Assembly (NCBI RefSeq): GCF_001514305.1
Contig: NZ_KQ949075.1
Location: 612,092-676,091 of the forward strand
DNA length: 64,000 bases
Source of the DNA: Streptomyces dysideae
Lineage (GTDB): Bacteria; Actinomycetota; Actinomycetes; Streptomycetales; Streptomycetaceae
Direction of reading: 5' to 3'
Numbering within the stretch: the first letter of the stretch is position 1; every line of letters starts with the position of its first letter. A program made the translations under genes and the position numbers. Under the pieces are notes generated by a model. That model had not been told where the DNA came from, searched no databases, and saw only the letters and a list, made by a program, of their open reading frames with translations. Positions 16,752-30,026 of this stretch are shown piece after piece.

Positions 16752-17566
16752 GTTCCGGCACCCCGCGTACGCAGGGCCCTGCGGGCCTCCGGGTCGGCCT
16801 TGCGGTAGCCGTGGAAGTGACCGGGGTGGTAGAGGTGCGAGCGTGTGCCGTGCGCGTCGAGCGCCGGGCCGACCAGGAACAGCGTGTGTTTCCAGAGCTT
16901 GTGTTCCTTGACCGTCTCCTCCAGCGTCTCGATCGTGCAGCGCACCAGCAGTTCCTCCGGCCAGGTCGCCTGATAGGCGATCACGACCGGTGTGGACGTC
17001 GGATAACCGCCCTCCAGCAGCTCCCGCACGAGCTGTCCGCTGCGGGCGGCGGACAGGAAGACCGCCATGGTCGTCCCGTGCCGCGCGAACTCCCGCACCT
17101 CCTCCCCGGGCGGCATCGGCGTCTTGCCGCCACCGAGCCGGGTGAGGATGACGGACTGCGCCACCTCGGGGATGGTCAGCTCACGCCGGGCGAGCGCCGC
17201 GACGGCGGAGAAGGCGGACACGCCGGGCACGACCTCGGTGTCGATGCCGATGCCGGCACACCGGTCGAGCTGCTCCTGCGTACCGCCCCAGAGGGCGGGA
17301 TCACCGGAGTGAATACGGGCGACCCGCAGCCCGTCCCGCCGGGCCCGCTCGTAGACGGCCACGACGTCCTCCAGGGACATCGTCGCCGAGTCGAGGATCT
17401 CCGCGTCCTCGCGGGCGTGCTGCAGGACCTCCGCCTGGACCAGGCTGGCCGCCCAGATCACGACGTCCGCCTCGGCGATGGCACGCGCGGCACGGAACGT
17501 CAGCAGGTCGGCGGCGCCGGGGCCGGCACCGACGAAGGTCACCTTGCCGGTGGGGGCATCGGCCAT
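16748..17566 (-). CDS. cobM: Precorrin-4 C11-methyltransferase
   Basis: A 272-aa SAM-dependent methyltransferase with VTFVGAGPGAADLLTFRAAR near the N-terminus, SGDPALWGGTQEQL and PGVSAFSAVAALARRELTIP, all typical of CobM/CbiF. ATG at 17566 is chosen; the longer open frame upstream overlaps the divergent ZIP gene and is not family-like. It is first in the cobM-cobL pair, about 90 bp from the ZIP gene start, so a promoter for this part may lie in 17567-17655. Confidence 0.95.
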   Translation of the reverse strand: MADAPTGKVTFVGAGPGAADLLTFRAARAIAEADVVIWAASLVQAEVLQHAREDAEILDSATMSLEDVVAVYERARRDGLRVARIHSGDPALWGGTQEQLDRCAGIGIDTEVVPGVSAFSAVAALARRELTIPEVAQSVILTRLGGGKTPMPPGEEVREFARHGTTMAVFLSAARSGQLVRELLEGGYPTSTPVVIAYQATWPEELLVRCTIETLEETVKEHKLWKHTLFLVGPALDAHGTRSHLYHPGHFHGYRKADPEARRALRTRGAGT

Positions 17567-17655
17567 GGGTTCGGGTCCTCTCGTCTTACGGAACTTCAAC
17601 GCGGGTCGGGTCGGATGAGCGCGACCGGAGCGGCCGGATCGGATAGCAAGGTCAC

Positions 17656-18402
17656 ATGGCGGTCCTCGTCGCGCTCGGCGCGTTCCTGATGACGCTGGCC
17701 GGCGGCTGGACGGCACATCGCGTGACCGACCGCCGCCATCTGGTCCTCGGCCTGGCCGGCGGCCTGATGCTGGGCGTCGTCGGCCTCGACCTGCTGCCGG
17801 AGGCACTGGAGGCGGCGGACACCGAGGTCTTCGGCGTACCGGCGGCGCTCCTGCTGTTCGTGGCCGGCTTCCTGCTGGCCCATCTGGTGGAACGCCTGCT
17901 GGCGACCCGTCAGGCGGCCCACGGCGCCGAGGAAGCTGTCGACATGGCCTCGCACGGTGGCCGTACGCCCGAGGTGGGCCTGACGGCGGCCGCGGCGATG
18001 GTCGGCCACAGCGCGATGGACGGCGTGGCGATCGGCGCGGCCTTCCAGATCGGCGGCGGCATGGGCACGACGGTCGCCCTCGCGGTCGTCGCCCACGACT
18101 TCGCGGACGGCTTCAACACGTACACGATCACAAGCCTGTACGGAAACGCCCGGCGCAGAGCGCTCGCGATGCTGTTCGCGGACGCGGTCGCCCCGGTCGC
18201 GGGCGCCGCCTCGACGCTCTTCGTCACCATCCCCGAGGACGTGCTCGGCGGCTACCTCGGCCTCTTCGGCGGCGCGCTCCTGTATCTGGCGGCCGCCGAG
18301 ATCCTCCCCGAGGCCCACCACGAACACCCGGCCCGCTCGACCCTGCTGTGCACGGTCGCCGGGGCGGGCTTCATCTGGCTGGTGGTGGGGATCGCCGACT
18401 GA
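17656..18402 (+). CDS. ZIP family metal transporter
   Basis: An eight-helix ZIP-type permease, 248 aa. The metal-binding helices are seen as MVGHSAMDGVAIGAAF (about residues 115-130) and VVAHDFADGFNTYTI (about 144-158), with conserved His and Asp. It is encoded on the opposite strand inside the cobalamin cluster, between cobM and cobI, and its stop is 11 bp from the convergent cobI stop. Known relatives import Zn, Fe or Mn; the position suggests cobalt import or metal balance for the pathway, but this is inference. Confidence 0.85.
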   Translation: MAVLVALGAFLMTLAGGWTAHRVTDRRHLVLGLAGGLMLGVVGLDLLPEALEAADTEVFGVPAALLLFVAGFLLAHLVERLLATRQAAHGAEEAVDMASHGGRTPEVGLTAAAAMVGHSAMDGVAIGAAFQIGGGMGTTVALAVVAHDFADGFNTYTITSLYGNARRRALAMLFADAVAPVAGAASTLFVTIPEDVLGGYLGLFGGALLYLAAAEILPEAHHEHPARSTLLCTVAGAGFIWLVVGIAD

Positions 18403-18413
18403 TGCAGGGCTGG

Positions 18414-19145
18414 TCACAGCTTGCCGCCCCGCCCGCCGTCACGCCGCGCGGGCGCGATGAGTGTGGACAGGTACGGCAGGGGAGCCCCGTCGAGCTCACC
18501 GGCGGGCCGGATGGCCTCGTCCGGCAGCCCCAGCGCGGACCCCCACACCGCGTCGTCGATCCGCCCGGTCTCCCGCAACGCCTCGGCGACCTCCCCGGCC
18601 TGCCGCCCGAACTTGTAGGCGACGACGGTCCCCGGCCCGGCGAGCGCGTCCTTGAGCACGGCGGCCCCCGCGGTCACCGGCACCAGGGTCAGCGGCTCGG
18701 TCCCCTCCGTCAGCACGGCCCCGGAACGCGCCGCCAGATCCTGCATGGCGGTGATCCCGGGCACCGTCTCGACGACGGTCCCCGGCACCAGCTCACTGAT
18801 GGTCTGCGCGAGATAGGTGAAGGTGGAGTACACATTGGGATCGCCGATGGTGGCGAAGGCAACGGCCCCGTGCTCCTGGAGCAACCGCGCAACCCGCTCA
18901 CCCGCAGCGTCCCAGGCCGCCTCCCGACGCCCCCGGTCGGTCCGCTCGTTGAGCGCGAACACGACCCGTACGACCTTCTCCCCGGGCACGTAGTGCAGAA
19001 CGGTCGCCTCGGCCCGCCCCCGCTCCCCGCTGTCCATCACCGGTACGACGACCACGTCGGCCGCGCGCAGAGCGTTGACGCCCTTGACGGTCACCAGCTC
19101 CGGGTCACCGGGACCGACCCCGACTCCGATCAGCCTGCTGCTCAT
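18414..19145 (-). CDS. cobI: Precorrin-2 C20-methyltransferase
   Basis: A 243-aa SAM-dependent tetrapyrrole methyltransferase with GVGVGPGDPELVTVKGVNAL at the N-terminus, ATIGDPNVYSTFTYLAQ and VPGITAMQDLAARSG. These identify CobI/CbiL, which methylates C-20 of precorrin-2. Start MSSRLIGVG at 19145 overlaps the cobB stop by 4 bp. It is the last gene of the cobD-to-cobI block. Confidence 0.95.
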   Translation of the reverse strand: MSSRLIGVGVGPGDPELVTVKGVNALRAADVVVVPVMDSGERGRAEATVLHYVPGEKVVRVVFALNERTDRGRREAAWDAAGERVARLLQEHGAVAFATIGDPNVYSTFTYLAQTISELVPGTVVETVPGITAMQDLAARSGAVLTEGTEPLTLVPVTAGAAVLKDALAGPGTVVAYKFGRQAGEVAEALRETGRIDDAVWGSALGLPDEAIRPAGELDGAPLPYLSTLIAPARRDGGRGGKL

Positions 19146-20608
19146 GACGTCCGGCACCTCTCCACGAACCGACGGGCGACACCGGGCTCGGACGCCCAGT
19201 GCGTGTGCAGATAACTGGCGTGCACACCTTGTTGTACGAAACCTTCGACCCGCCGTTCAGGAGCGCGCACACCCCAGGCGGGAGCCGCCCCCGAGCCGGG
19301 CTCGACGACGGTCCGGTGAAACTCGTGCCCACGCATCCGCGTCCCGGCCCCGGCGAGCACACTGTCACTCACGGCCACGGCGTCCCGGTACCCGAGGGTG
19401 AGCCGCTCGGACATCCGCGCGCCGGCATCGAGCACACCGCACATGGGCAGCCCGTCGAGCTCACGGCAGAGGTAGAGAAGCCCGGCACACTCGGCGGCGA
19501 TGGGCGCCCCACTGAAGGCGAGCTCGGCAACGGCCTTGCGAAGAGGCTCGTTGGCGGACAGCTCGGAGGCGTACACCTCGGGAAACCCGCCGCCGATGAC
19601 CAAGCCGCGCGTACCGTCGGGCAGTTCCTCGTCCCGCAGCGGATCGAAGGGGACGACATCGGCACCGGCGGCGGTGAGAAGCTCGGCGTGCTCGGCGTAG
19701 GAGAAGGTGAACGCAGCCCCGCCGGCAACGGCGATTTTCAGCCCGCCCGGCACTTGAGGACGAGGCCCTTCGGGCCGAAGCGGGGGCTTGGGGGCGGCAG
19801 CCCCCAGGGACGGGACGGGAAGGGGCGGAGGGGGCACTGCATCCATCAGCGGCCCCGCCGCGGGAGCGAGGACCTCAGCCGCATCCCAAGCCGCACAGGA
19901 CAACGCCCCCGCACCCCGCGCCAGCCCCAGCAACCCCTCAAGATCACACCCGGCAGAAACCTGCGCAGCCATAGCCGCGACGGCCTCAACAGCCGCCCCC
20001 CGCCGCTCAGCCACCGGCACCAGCCCCAGATGCCGCGACGGCGTATCCACCTGAGCCGCCCGCCGCAACACCCCCAGCACAGGCACCCCGGCAGAATCCA
20101 AGGCCTCCCGCAACAGCGCCTCGTGCCGATCGGACGCGACCTTGTTCAGAATCACGCCCCCGACCCGCACCTCCGGATCCCAGGAGGCGAACCCGTGCAC
20201 GAGCGCCGCAACGGACCGAGACTGCGACGAGGCGTCGACGACCAGCACCACCGGCGCCCGCAACAGCTTCGCCACATGAGCCGTGGACGCCAGTTCACCC
20301 TCCCCCGCGGCCCCGTCGAACATCCCCATGACACCCTCGACAACGGCGACATCGCACCCCCGCGCCGCGTGCGCGAACAACGGCCCGACCAACTCCGCCC
20401 CGCACAGATACGCGTCGAGGTTCCGCCCCACCCGCCCGGTGGCGAGCGAGTGATACCCGGGATCGATGTAGTCCGGCCCGACCTTGTGCGGGGACACGGC
20501 AAGCCCCCGCGCGGTGAACGCGGCCATCAGCCCCGTGGCAACGGTGGTCTTGCCGCTGCCGGAGGCCGGCGCGGCGATGACCAGCCGTGGGACGGAGGAA
20601 GTCACCAC
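19142..20608 (-). CDS. cobB: Cobyrinate a,c-diamide synthase with repeat-derived linker
   Basis: CobB amidates the a and c side chains of (hydrogeno)cobyrinate using ATP and glutamine. The N-terminal P-loop is APASGSGKTTVATGL (about residues 14-28); the C-terminal glutaminase domain has IAAECAGLLYL with the Cys nucleophile. It has 488 aa. The linker between domains (about residues 255-290) is a Pro-rich stretch encoded by a Streptomyces intergenic repeat that sits in frame, so the gene still reads through. Its start overlaps cobO. Confidence 0.93.
   Translation of the reverse strand: MVTSSVPRLVIAAPASGSGKTTVATGLMAAFTARGLAVSPHKVGPDYIDPGYHSLATGRVGRNLDAYLCGAELVGPLFAHAARGCDVAVVEGVMGMFDGAAGEGELASTAHVAKLLRAPVVLVVDASSQSRSVAALVHGFASWDPEVRVGGVILNKVASDRHEALLREALDSAGVPVLGVLRRAAQVDTPSRHLGLVPVAERRGAAVEAVAAMAAQVSAGCDLEGLLGLARGAGALSCAAWDAAEVLAPAAGPLMDAVPPPPLPVPSLGAAAPKPPLRPEGPRPQVPGGLKIAVAGGAAFTFSYAEHAELLTAAGADVVPFDPLRDEELPDGTRGLVIGGGFPEVYASELSANEPLRKAVAELAFSGAPIAAECAGLLYLCRELDGLPMCGVLDAGARMSERLTLGYRDAVAVSDSVLAGAGTRMRGHEFHRTVVEPGSGAAPAWGVRAPERRVEGFVQQGVHASYLHTHWASEPGVARRFVERCRTS
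19741..19846. repeat. Streptomyces intergenic repeat inserted in frame in cobB
   Basis: The stretch TTGAGGACGAGGCCC, TTCGGGCCGAAGCGGGGG, CTTGGGGGCGGCAGCCCCCA and GGACGGGACGGGAAGGGG in order is a pattern I recognise as a high-copy intergenic element in Streptomyces genomes. Here it lies inside cobB and encodes a Pro/Leu-rich linker on the minus strand. It contains two hairpins, GCCCTTCGGGC and TGGGGGCGGCAGCCCCCA. Confidence 0.75.
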
Positions 20609-21210
20609 TCGATGCCCCTCTGCCCCTTCTGCCCGGCGTCCATCGGGTGCTTGACCTTGGACATGTCGGTCACGAGGTCGGCGAAGCCGACGAGCTTCTC
20701 GGGCGCGTTCCGCCCGGTGATGACGACATGCTGGGTCCCCGGCCGATGACGCAGCACGTCGACGACCTCATCGGTGTCGACCCACCCCCAGTGCATGGGG
20801 TAGGCGAACTCGTCCAGCACATACAGCTGGTACGTCTCGGCGGCGAGGTCCCGCTTGACCTGCTCCCAGCCCTCCCGGGCCTTCTCCTCGTTGCTGACGT
20901 TGTCGCCCTGGAGGCCGCGCTGCACCCACGACCACCCCTCGCCCATCTTGTGCCAGGCGACGGACCCGCCCTCCCCGGAGTCCCCGAGCACCCGCAGCGC
21001 CCGCTCCTCGCCGACCTTCCACTTCGCCGACTTGACGAACTGGAACACCCCGATCGGCCACCCCTGGTTCCAGGCACGCAGCGCAAGCCCGAAGGCGGCG
21101 GTCGACTTGCCCTTGCCAACCCCCGTGTGCACGACGACGAGCGGCCGATTACGACGCTGACGAGTAGTCAGCCCGTCGTCCGGTACGACACTCGGCTGTC
21201 CCTGAGGCAT
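20602..21210 (-). CDS. cobO: Cob(I)yrinic acid a,c-diamide adenosyltransferase
   Basis: CobO/CobA-type enzyme that transfers adenosyl from ATP to the cobalt of cob(I)yrinate diamide. The P-loop VHTGVGKGKSTAAFGLALRA is at about residues 28-47, and YVLDEFAYPMHWGWVD is the typical Walker-B-like region. It has 202 aa. Its start overlaps the chlID stop and its stop overlaps the cobB start. Confidence 0.96.
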   Translation of the reverse strand: MPQGQPSVVPDDGLTTRQRRNRPLVVVHTGVGKGKSTAAFGLALRAWNQGWPIGVFQFVKSAKWKVGEERALRVLGDSGEGGSVAWHKMGEGWSWVQRGLQGDNVSNEEKAREGWEQVKRDLAAETYQLYVLDEFAYPMHWGWVDTDEVVDVLRHRPGTQHVVITGRNAPEKLVGFADLVTDMSKVKHPMDAGQKGQRGIEW

Positions 21211-23206
21211 TACGCGGCCCTCCTGTTGCCCTGAACTTCCTTGACCAGCCCGGCGATCGAGTCGGCCCGCAACTCGTCCAGCGTCACGGCCGTACCCCCG
21301 AGCTCACCCGCGAGCTGCCCGGCGAGCCCCAGTCGCACGGGCCCCGACTCACAGTCCACGACGACGGAGGCGACCCCCTCGGCGGCGAACAGCCGAGCGG
21401 CCCGGCCCGACAGCGCGACGGGCTCGGGCCCACCGGTGGCCCGCCCGTCCGTCACCACGACGACGAGCGCCCGCCGAGCCGGATCCCGCAACCGCTCCAC
21501 CCGCAGCACCTCATGCGCCTTGAGCAGCCCGGCAGCCAGCGGAGTCCGCCCCCCAGTGGGAAGCGACTCCAGCCGAGCGGCCGCGGCGTCCACGGACGAG
21601 GTGGGCGGCAGAGCCACATCCGCAGCCGCCCCCCGAAACGTCACAAGCCCCACCTTGTCCCGCCGCTGATAGGCATCCAGCAGCAACGACAGCACGGCCC
21701 CCTTCACAGCACTCATCCGCCGCCGGGCAGCCATGGACCCGGAGGCATCGACCACGAACAGCACGAGGTTCCCCTCGCGCCCCTCCCGCGTGGCCTGCCG
21801 CAGATCGTCCCGCCGCACCACCAGCCCGCGCCCCGACCGCCCCCGAGCCCGCTGATGCGGCGCGGCCGCCTGCACGGTGGCCGCCAAGTGCAGCTTGGTC
21901 AGCGCACCTTGAGGCCGCCGCGCCCCCGTCGTACGCCCATGCTCGGTCCGCGCCCGCGAACGCCGCCCGGCGGCACCCTCACCCAGGCCCGGCACACTCA
22001 GCACCTTGGCACGAAAGGGCTCGGAGGCCCGGGCGGGAGCCTGCTCCCCGCCACCGGAGGCCTGCGGTTCGCCGCCCTCCCCGGCCTCGGGACGCGCGGC
22101 GGAGCCGCCGTCCTCCTGCGGGCCGTCGGACGGCGGCTGCCCGCCACCCCCACCGGGCCCACCGGGACCGTCGGGATCCGGATCCCCGTCCTCCTCCGGC
22201 CCCGCGAACTCCTGCAGCGTCTCGTCGAGCTTGTCCTCGTCAAGTCCTGGCGCGTCAAAGGGATTCCGCCGCCGCCGATGCGGCAACGCGAGCAGCGCGG
22301 CCTGCCGCACATCCTCGGCGAGCACATCGGTCCGCCCGGCCCACGCGGCCAGCGCGGTGGCGGTCCGGGCCATCACGATGTCGGCCCGCATCCCGTCGAC
22401 CTCGAAGGCCGCACAGGTCGCCGCGATCTGCCGCAGCGCCCCGTCACCCAGCCGCACCGACGGCAACAACGCCCGCGCGGCCACGATCCGCGCCCGTACG
22501 GCGGCCTCTTCCTCGGCCCACCGAGCGGCGAACCCGCCCGGATCGTCGTCGTAGGCAAGCCGCCTGCGCACGACCTCCACGCGCTGGTCGGGCTCCCGCG
22601 AGGCCGCGACCTCGACGGTCAGCCCGAACCGGTCGAGCAACTGGGGCCGCAGCTCGCCCTCTTCGGGATTCATGGTCCCGACGAGCAGAAAACGCGCGGC
22701 ATGCCGTACGGAGACACCCTCGCGCTCGACATACGACGCACCCATCGCGGCCGCGTCGAGCAGCAGGTCGACGAGGTGGTCGTGGAGGAGGTTGACCTCG
22801 TCGACGTAGAGAATCCCGCGGTGCGCGTCGGCGAGCAGGCCGGGCTCGAAGGCCTTGACCCCCTCCGCAAGGGCGCGCTCGATGTCCAGCGCACCCACGA
22901 GCCGATCCTCGGAGGCGCCGACGGGGAGCTCGACCATACGGGCCGGACGCTTACCGCCGTTACCGGCCTCATGCGGCCCGTCCGGGCAGGCGGGGTCGGG
23001 AGAAGCCGGATCGCACGAGAACCGGCACCCCGCGACGACGTCCACTTCCGGCAGCAGAGCCGAAAGGGCGCGTACGGCGGTGCTCTTCGCGGTGCCCTTC
23101 TCGCCGCGCACCAGCACACCGCCGACCGCCGGCGACACGGCGTTCAGCAGCAGCGCGAGCCGCAGGTCGTCCTGGCCGACGACGGCCGTGAACGGAAACG
23201 GGGTAC

Positions 23207-23210
<4 letters not shown>
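21210..23210 (-). CDS. Putative cobaltochelatase/magnesium-chelatase-like ChlI-ChlD fusion
   Basis: A 666-aa AAA+/VWA fusion that works with CobN as the ATPase motor for cobalt insertion. The AAA+ P-loop is RGEKGTAKST (about residues 36-45), with ILYVDEVNLLHDHLVD as Walker B. A Pro/Gly/Glu-rich acidic linker (about 320-410) leads to a VWA domain with the MIDAS motif VVDASGSMAARRR (about 478). Actinomycetes use this ChlI/D-like protein instead of CobS/CobT. It overlaps cobN and cobO by short coupling overlaps. Confidence 0.93.
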
Positions 23211-26883
<3,673 letters not shown>

Positions 26884-26887
<4 letters not shown>

Positions 26888-28419
26888 GCGGGCGCTCCCG
26901 GTGGAATGAAAGGCAGTCCTTGCGGCGCGCCCGACTCGATGAGCCGCCAGAGCGCGTCGGTGTCAGCGTGCTGTTCGATCAGGTCGCCGAGCCGGTCGAG
27001 CTGCTCCTCGCGCAGCGCGGCGAACGAGGTGTCGGCGGCCGGCACGAAACGGCGGCCCGCGGCGGCCGCCACCTCCCGCAGAAAGGCTCGCCGGAACCCG
27101 TCCGACTCCAGCGAGCCGTGCCAGTGCGTGCCCCAGGTCTGACCGACCCGGCAGCCGTCCAAGCTGTGTCCTTTGTCATCAGAGATGAACGCTTCGCCGC
27201 CTGCGATCTCGGCAACGCCGTGATGAATCTCGTACCCCTCGACGTGCTCCCCGAGGGCTTTGCCCACCGGCCGCGTCAGGGTCTTCTCCCGGGCGAACCG
27301 CACGCGCACGGGCAGGACTCCGAGCCCGTCCACATGCCCCCGGCGGCTTTCGACCTCGTCCTCGATGTGCTCGCCGAGGATCTGGAACCCACCGCAGATC
27401 CCGAGCACGGGCCGCCCCTCGGCGACGCGGCGGACGATGGCGTTCGCCAGTCCCCGCTCACGCAGCCACTCCAGGGCCTTGACGGTCCCCCGGGTCCCCG
27501 GAACGACGACGAGATCGGCGTCGGCCAGCTCCTCGGGCCGGTCCACGAACCGCACGACGACACCGGGCTCGGCGGCCAGGGCGTCCACGTCGGTGAAGTT
27601 GGACATGAGGGGCACGGCGCAGACGGCGACCCGCAGTACGTCCTCCCCGACGGGCGGCGCGACGACCGACTCCCTGACCGTCCCGCGCAAGGAGACCCGC
27701 AGTCCGTCCTCCTCGTCGATGCCGAGGCCGTGCTGGAAGGGCAGGACGCCGTACGTCCGCCGCCCGGTGAGCCCGTGCAGCATGTCGATCCCGGGTTCCA
27801 GCAGCGACACGTCCCCCCGGAACTTGTTCACGAGAAACCCGGCGACCAGCTCCTGGTCCGCCGGGGGCAGCAGCGCGACGGTCCCGAAGAAGGAGGCGAA
27901 GACACCCCCACGGTCGATGTCACCGACCACGAGCACGGGCAGCCCGGCATTGCGCGCGACACCCATGTTGACGATGTCGGTCCGCCGCAGATTGATCTCG
28001 GCAGGACTGCCGGCCCCCTCACAGATCACCGCGTCATACGTGCCCCGCAACTGCGTCAGACAGTCGAGCACGGTCCCGAGAAGCTGCTGCTGCCGCCCGC
28101 CGTGATACCCCCGGGCGCTCATCTCACCGACGGGCTTCCCCATCAGCACGACCTGACTGCTCTGGTCACCGCCGGGCTTCAGCAGCACGGGGTTCATGAG
28201 CGCCGTCGGCTCCACACGGCACGCCTGTGCCTGCATGGCCTGCGCCCGCCCGATCTCGGCACCCTCGCGCGTGACGAACGAATTCAGGGACATGTTCTGC
28301 GCCTTGAACGGCGCGACCTTGACCCCCTGCCGCACCAGCCACCGACAGATCCCGGCGGTGACAACGCTCTTGCCGGCGTCGGAGGTGGTACCGGCGACGA
28401 GAAGCCCACCACCGGTCAT
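26884..28419 (-). CDS. cobQ: Cobyric acid synthase
   Basis: CobQ, 511 aa, amidates the b, d, e and g side chains of adenosylcobyrinate diamide. The N-terminal dethiobiotin-synthetase-like P-loop is GTTSDAGKSVVTAG (about residues 8-21); the glutaminase domain has PVLGICGGFQILGEHIE with the Cys nucleophile (about residue 333) and a distal EIHHG. Start MTGGGLLVAG at 28419 overlaps the cobD stop (ATGA). Confidence 0.96.
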
Positions 28420-29381
28420 GAGGCACGCCCCGACCGAGGGGCGAAGCCGGTCCGCCCCCGCAGTACCGCCGTGGCCGCACTGACCCCGAACGCCAACCAC
28501 CCCACCCGCCGCGACAACCGAACAGCCCGCTCGATGTCCGCCACTTCCACCGCACGCCCCTCCCCGTTCAGTACAGGCCGATGCTCCACCCGCCCCGCGT
28601 ATGACAACGTCCCACCCAGCCGCACCCCGAGCGCCCCCGCGAACGACGCCTCCACGGGCCCGGCGTTGGGCGACGGATGCTTGCCCGCGTCAGCACGCCA
28701 CGCCCGCACAGCCCCCCGGGGATCGTCCCCGGCGACGGCGGCGAGTACCGCGGTGAGCCGTGCCCCCGGCCACCCCGCGACGTCGTCGAGCCGAGCCGAA
28801 GCCCACCCGTACCGCCGGTACTTGGCCGACCTGTGCCCGACCATCGCGTCGAGCGTGTTCACGGCCCGGAACCCGACCAGCCCGGGCACCCCACCGACGG
28901 CGCCCCACACCAGTGCCCCCACGACCGCGTCGGACGTGTTCTCGGCGACGGATTCCACGACCGCCCGAGCGATCCCGTCCGCGTCCAGCGCCTGCGGATC
29001 CCGCCCGCACAGATGCGGCAGCCGCGCCCGCGCCGCCTCGACGTCACCGTCCTCCAGAGCCCGCCCGATGACCCGAGCCTCCCGCGCAAGCGAAGTCCCC
29101 CCGACCACGGCCCAGGTGGCGGCGCCGGTCAGCGCGACGGAGACGGCAGAGGACGGACGGACGGCACGAGCGGCCACGGCGCCCAGCGCGACGGCACCAC
29201 CGGCACACACGACGGCATGCAGCGCGCCCCACCCGCGATGGTCCCGCCACAGCACTCGCTCCACGGCACCCGCGGCCCGCCCGAACACGGCGACCGGATG
29301 CCCGCGGCGCGGATCGCCGAGGAGGAGGTCACCGAGGAGGCCGGCGGCGGCGCCGTACGCGAAGACGCGATCGGCCCGCAT
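28416..29381 (-). CDS. cobD: Adenosylcobinamide-phosphate synthase (CbiB/CobD)
   Basis: A 321-aa integral membrane protein that attaches the aminopropanol arm to adenosylcobyric acid. The start MRADRVFAYGAAAGLLGDLL and the segment DPRRGHPVAVFGRAAGAVER are family features, as are RDPQALDADGIARAVVESVAENTSD and ANTLDAMVGHR-like residues. It is the first structural gene after the cobalamin riboswitch; a 23-codon ORF ends 4 nt before its ATG. Confidence 0.94.
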   Translation of the reverse strand: MRADRVFAYGAAAGLLGDLLLGDPRRGHPVAVFGRAAGAVERVLWRDHRGWGALHAVVCAGGAVALGAVAARAVRPSSAVSVALTGAATWAVVGGTSLAREARVIGRALEDGDVEAARARLPHLCGRDPQALDADGIARAVVESVAENTSDAVVGALVWGAVGGVPGLVGFRAVNTLDAMVGHRSAKYRRYGWASARLDDVAGWPGARLTAVLAAVAGDDPRGAVRAWRADAGKHPSPNAGPVEASFAGALGVRLGGTLSYAGRVEHRPVLNGEGRAVEVADIERAVRLSRRVGWLAFGVSAATAVLRGRTGFAPRSGRAS

Positions 29382-29385
29382 CGGC

Positions 29386-29457
29386 TCAGCCGGCCGTCGG
29401 GTCGGGCAGAGCTCGGTCGGTGGACGGGGCGTTGAGCCTCAGTCGGCAGCCGCGCAT
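29386..29457 (-). CDS. Candidate 23-aa upstream ORF between riboswitch and cobD
   Basis: ATG at 29457 opens 23 codons (MRGCRLRLNAPSTDRALP...) and stops 4 nt before the cobD ATG. GTGAGGAC lies about 9 nt upstream as a possible ribosome-binding site, next to a hairpin CAGGG-n8-CCCTG (29475-29492) at the 3' edge of the riboswitch. cobD itself has no good ribosome-binding site, so translation of the small ORF may carry ribosomes to cobD. The riboswitch could then act by hiding this upstream site. Confidence 0.45.
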   Translation of the reverse strand: MRGCRLRLNAPSTDRALPDPTAG

Positions 29458-29505
29458 GGCGATATGTCCTCACTCAGGGTGTCCACGCCCTGGTTCGACG
29501 AGACC

Positions 29506-29634
29506 GGCGGTGAGAGTTCCTGGCTCCCGGGGATTGCTACCCCGGTGACAGTGGCGGGACCGCGCCGGATTCGCACCGGCTTCCTCTCCTGCCGCCGTAC
29601 ATGGCTCCGGCAGTCCACCACGGGGTTGGAAGGG
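29506..29634 (-). promoter_or_regulatory. Cobalamin riboswitch
   Basis: On the minus strand the leader contains GGAAGCCGGTGCGAATCCGG, then CGCGGTCCCGCCACTGTCAC and the 3' B12 box GGGAGCCAGGAACTC, in the order and spacing of the cobalamin riboswitch (Rfam RF00174). A peripheral hairpin GACTGCCGGAGCC...GGCGGCAG lies 5' of the core. It heads the cobD-cobQ-cobN-chlID-cobO-cobB-cobI operon and should shut it down when adenosylcobalamin is plentiful. Confidence 0.95.
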
Positions 29635-29710
29635 CCGTCAACTTGCCGTTGACCTGCGACGGGAGAGTGTGCTGAGGCCCACACGCGCGTGGTCTCGAGG
29701 GTCACAAGAG

Positions 29711-29751
29711 AAGTGGGGTGCGGGACGGAGAGTCCGTCCCGCACCCCACTT
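29711..29751. terminator. Strong hairpin terminator
   Basis: A perfect 19-bp stem AAGTGGGGTGCGGGACGGA with a GAG loop and its full complement. It lies 19 bp after the stop of the small membrane gene and separates the phosphate-transport operon from the cobalamin riboswitch. There is no long U-tract, as usual in Streptomyces. Confidence 0.85.
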
Positions 29752-29770
29752 CCGGAGTCGGTGTCGCAGG

Positions 29771-29992
29771 TCAGGCGACGATCAGATAGATCCCGTACGC
29801 CACGGCCGCGGCGCAGGCCGCGAAGCACGCGTACGCCGCCGTGACCGCCAGCGCGGCCGAGCCGCCCTGTGCCGTCGCGCGTTCGTGGCGGGACAGGCCG
29901 GTGATGCCGAGGGTGAACAGGCCCACCAGGGCCACGGTGACCACGAGGCTGACCCCGAAGACGGAGCCGAGTGCCGCCCAGTCGATCTTCAT
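29771..29992 (-). CDS. Small membrane protein downstream of Pit transporter
   Basis: A 73-aa protein with two predicted membrane helices, VFGVSLVVTVALVGLFTLGI and a C-terminal ALAVTAAYACFAACAAAVAY-like helix, joined by a basic loop (LSRHERATAQ). It starts 34 bp after the pit gene on the same strand and is followed by a terminator, so it is in the phosphate operon. From memory a small membrane protein is found at the same place in S. coelicolor. Function unknown; a Pit accessory subunit is plausible. Confidence 0.85.
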   Translation of the reverse strand: MKIDWAALGSVFGVSLVVTVALVGLFTLGITGLSRHERATAQGGSAALAVTAAYACFAACAAAVAYGIYLIVA

Positions 29993-30026
29993 ACTGCTGC
30001 TTCCTTCGTTACCGGGTGGGTGGGGC

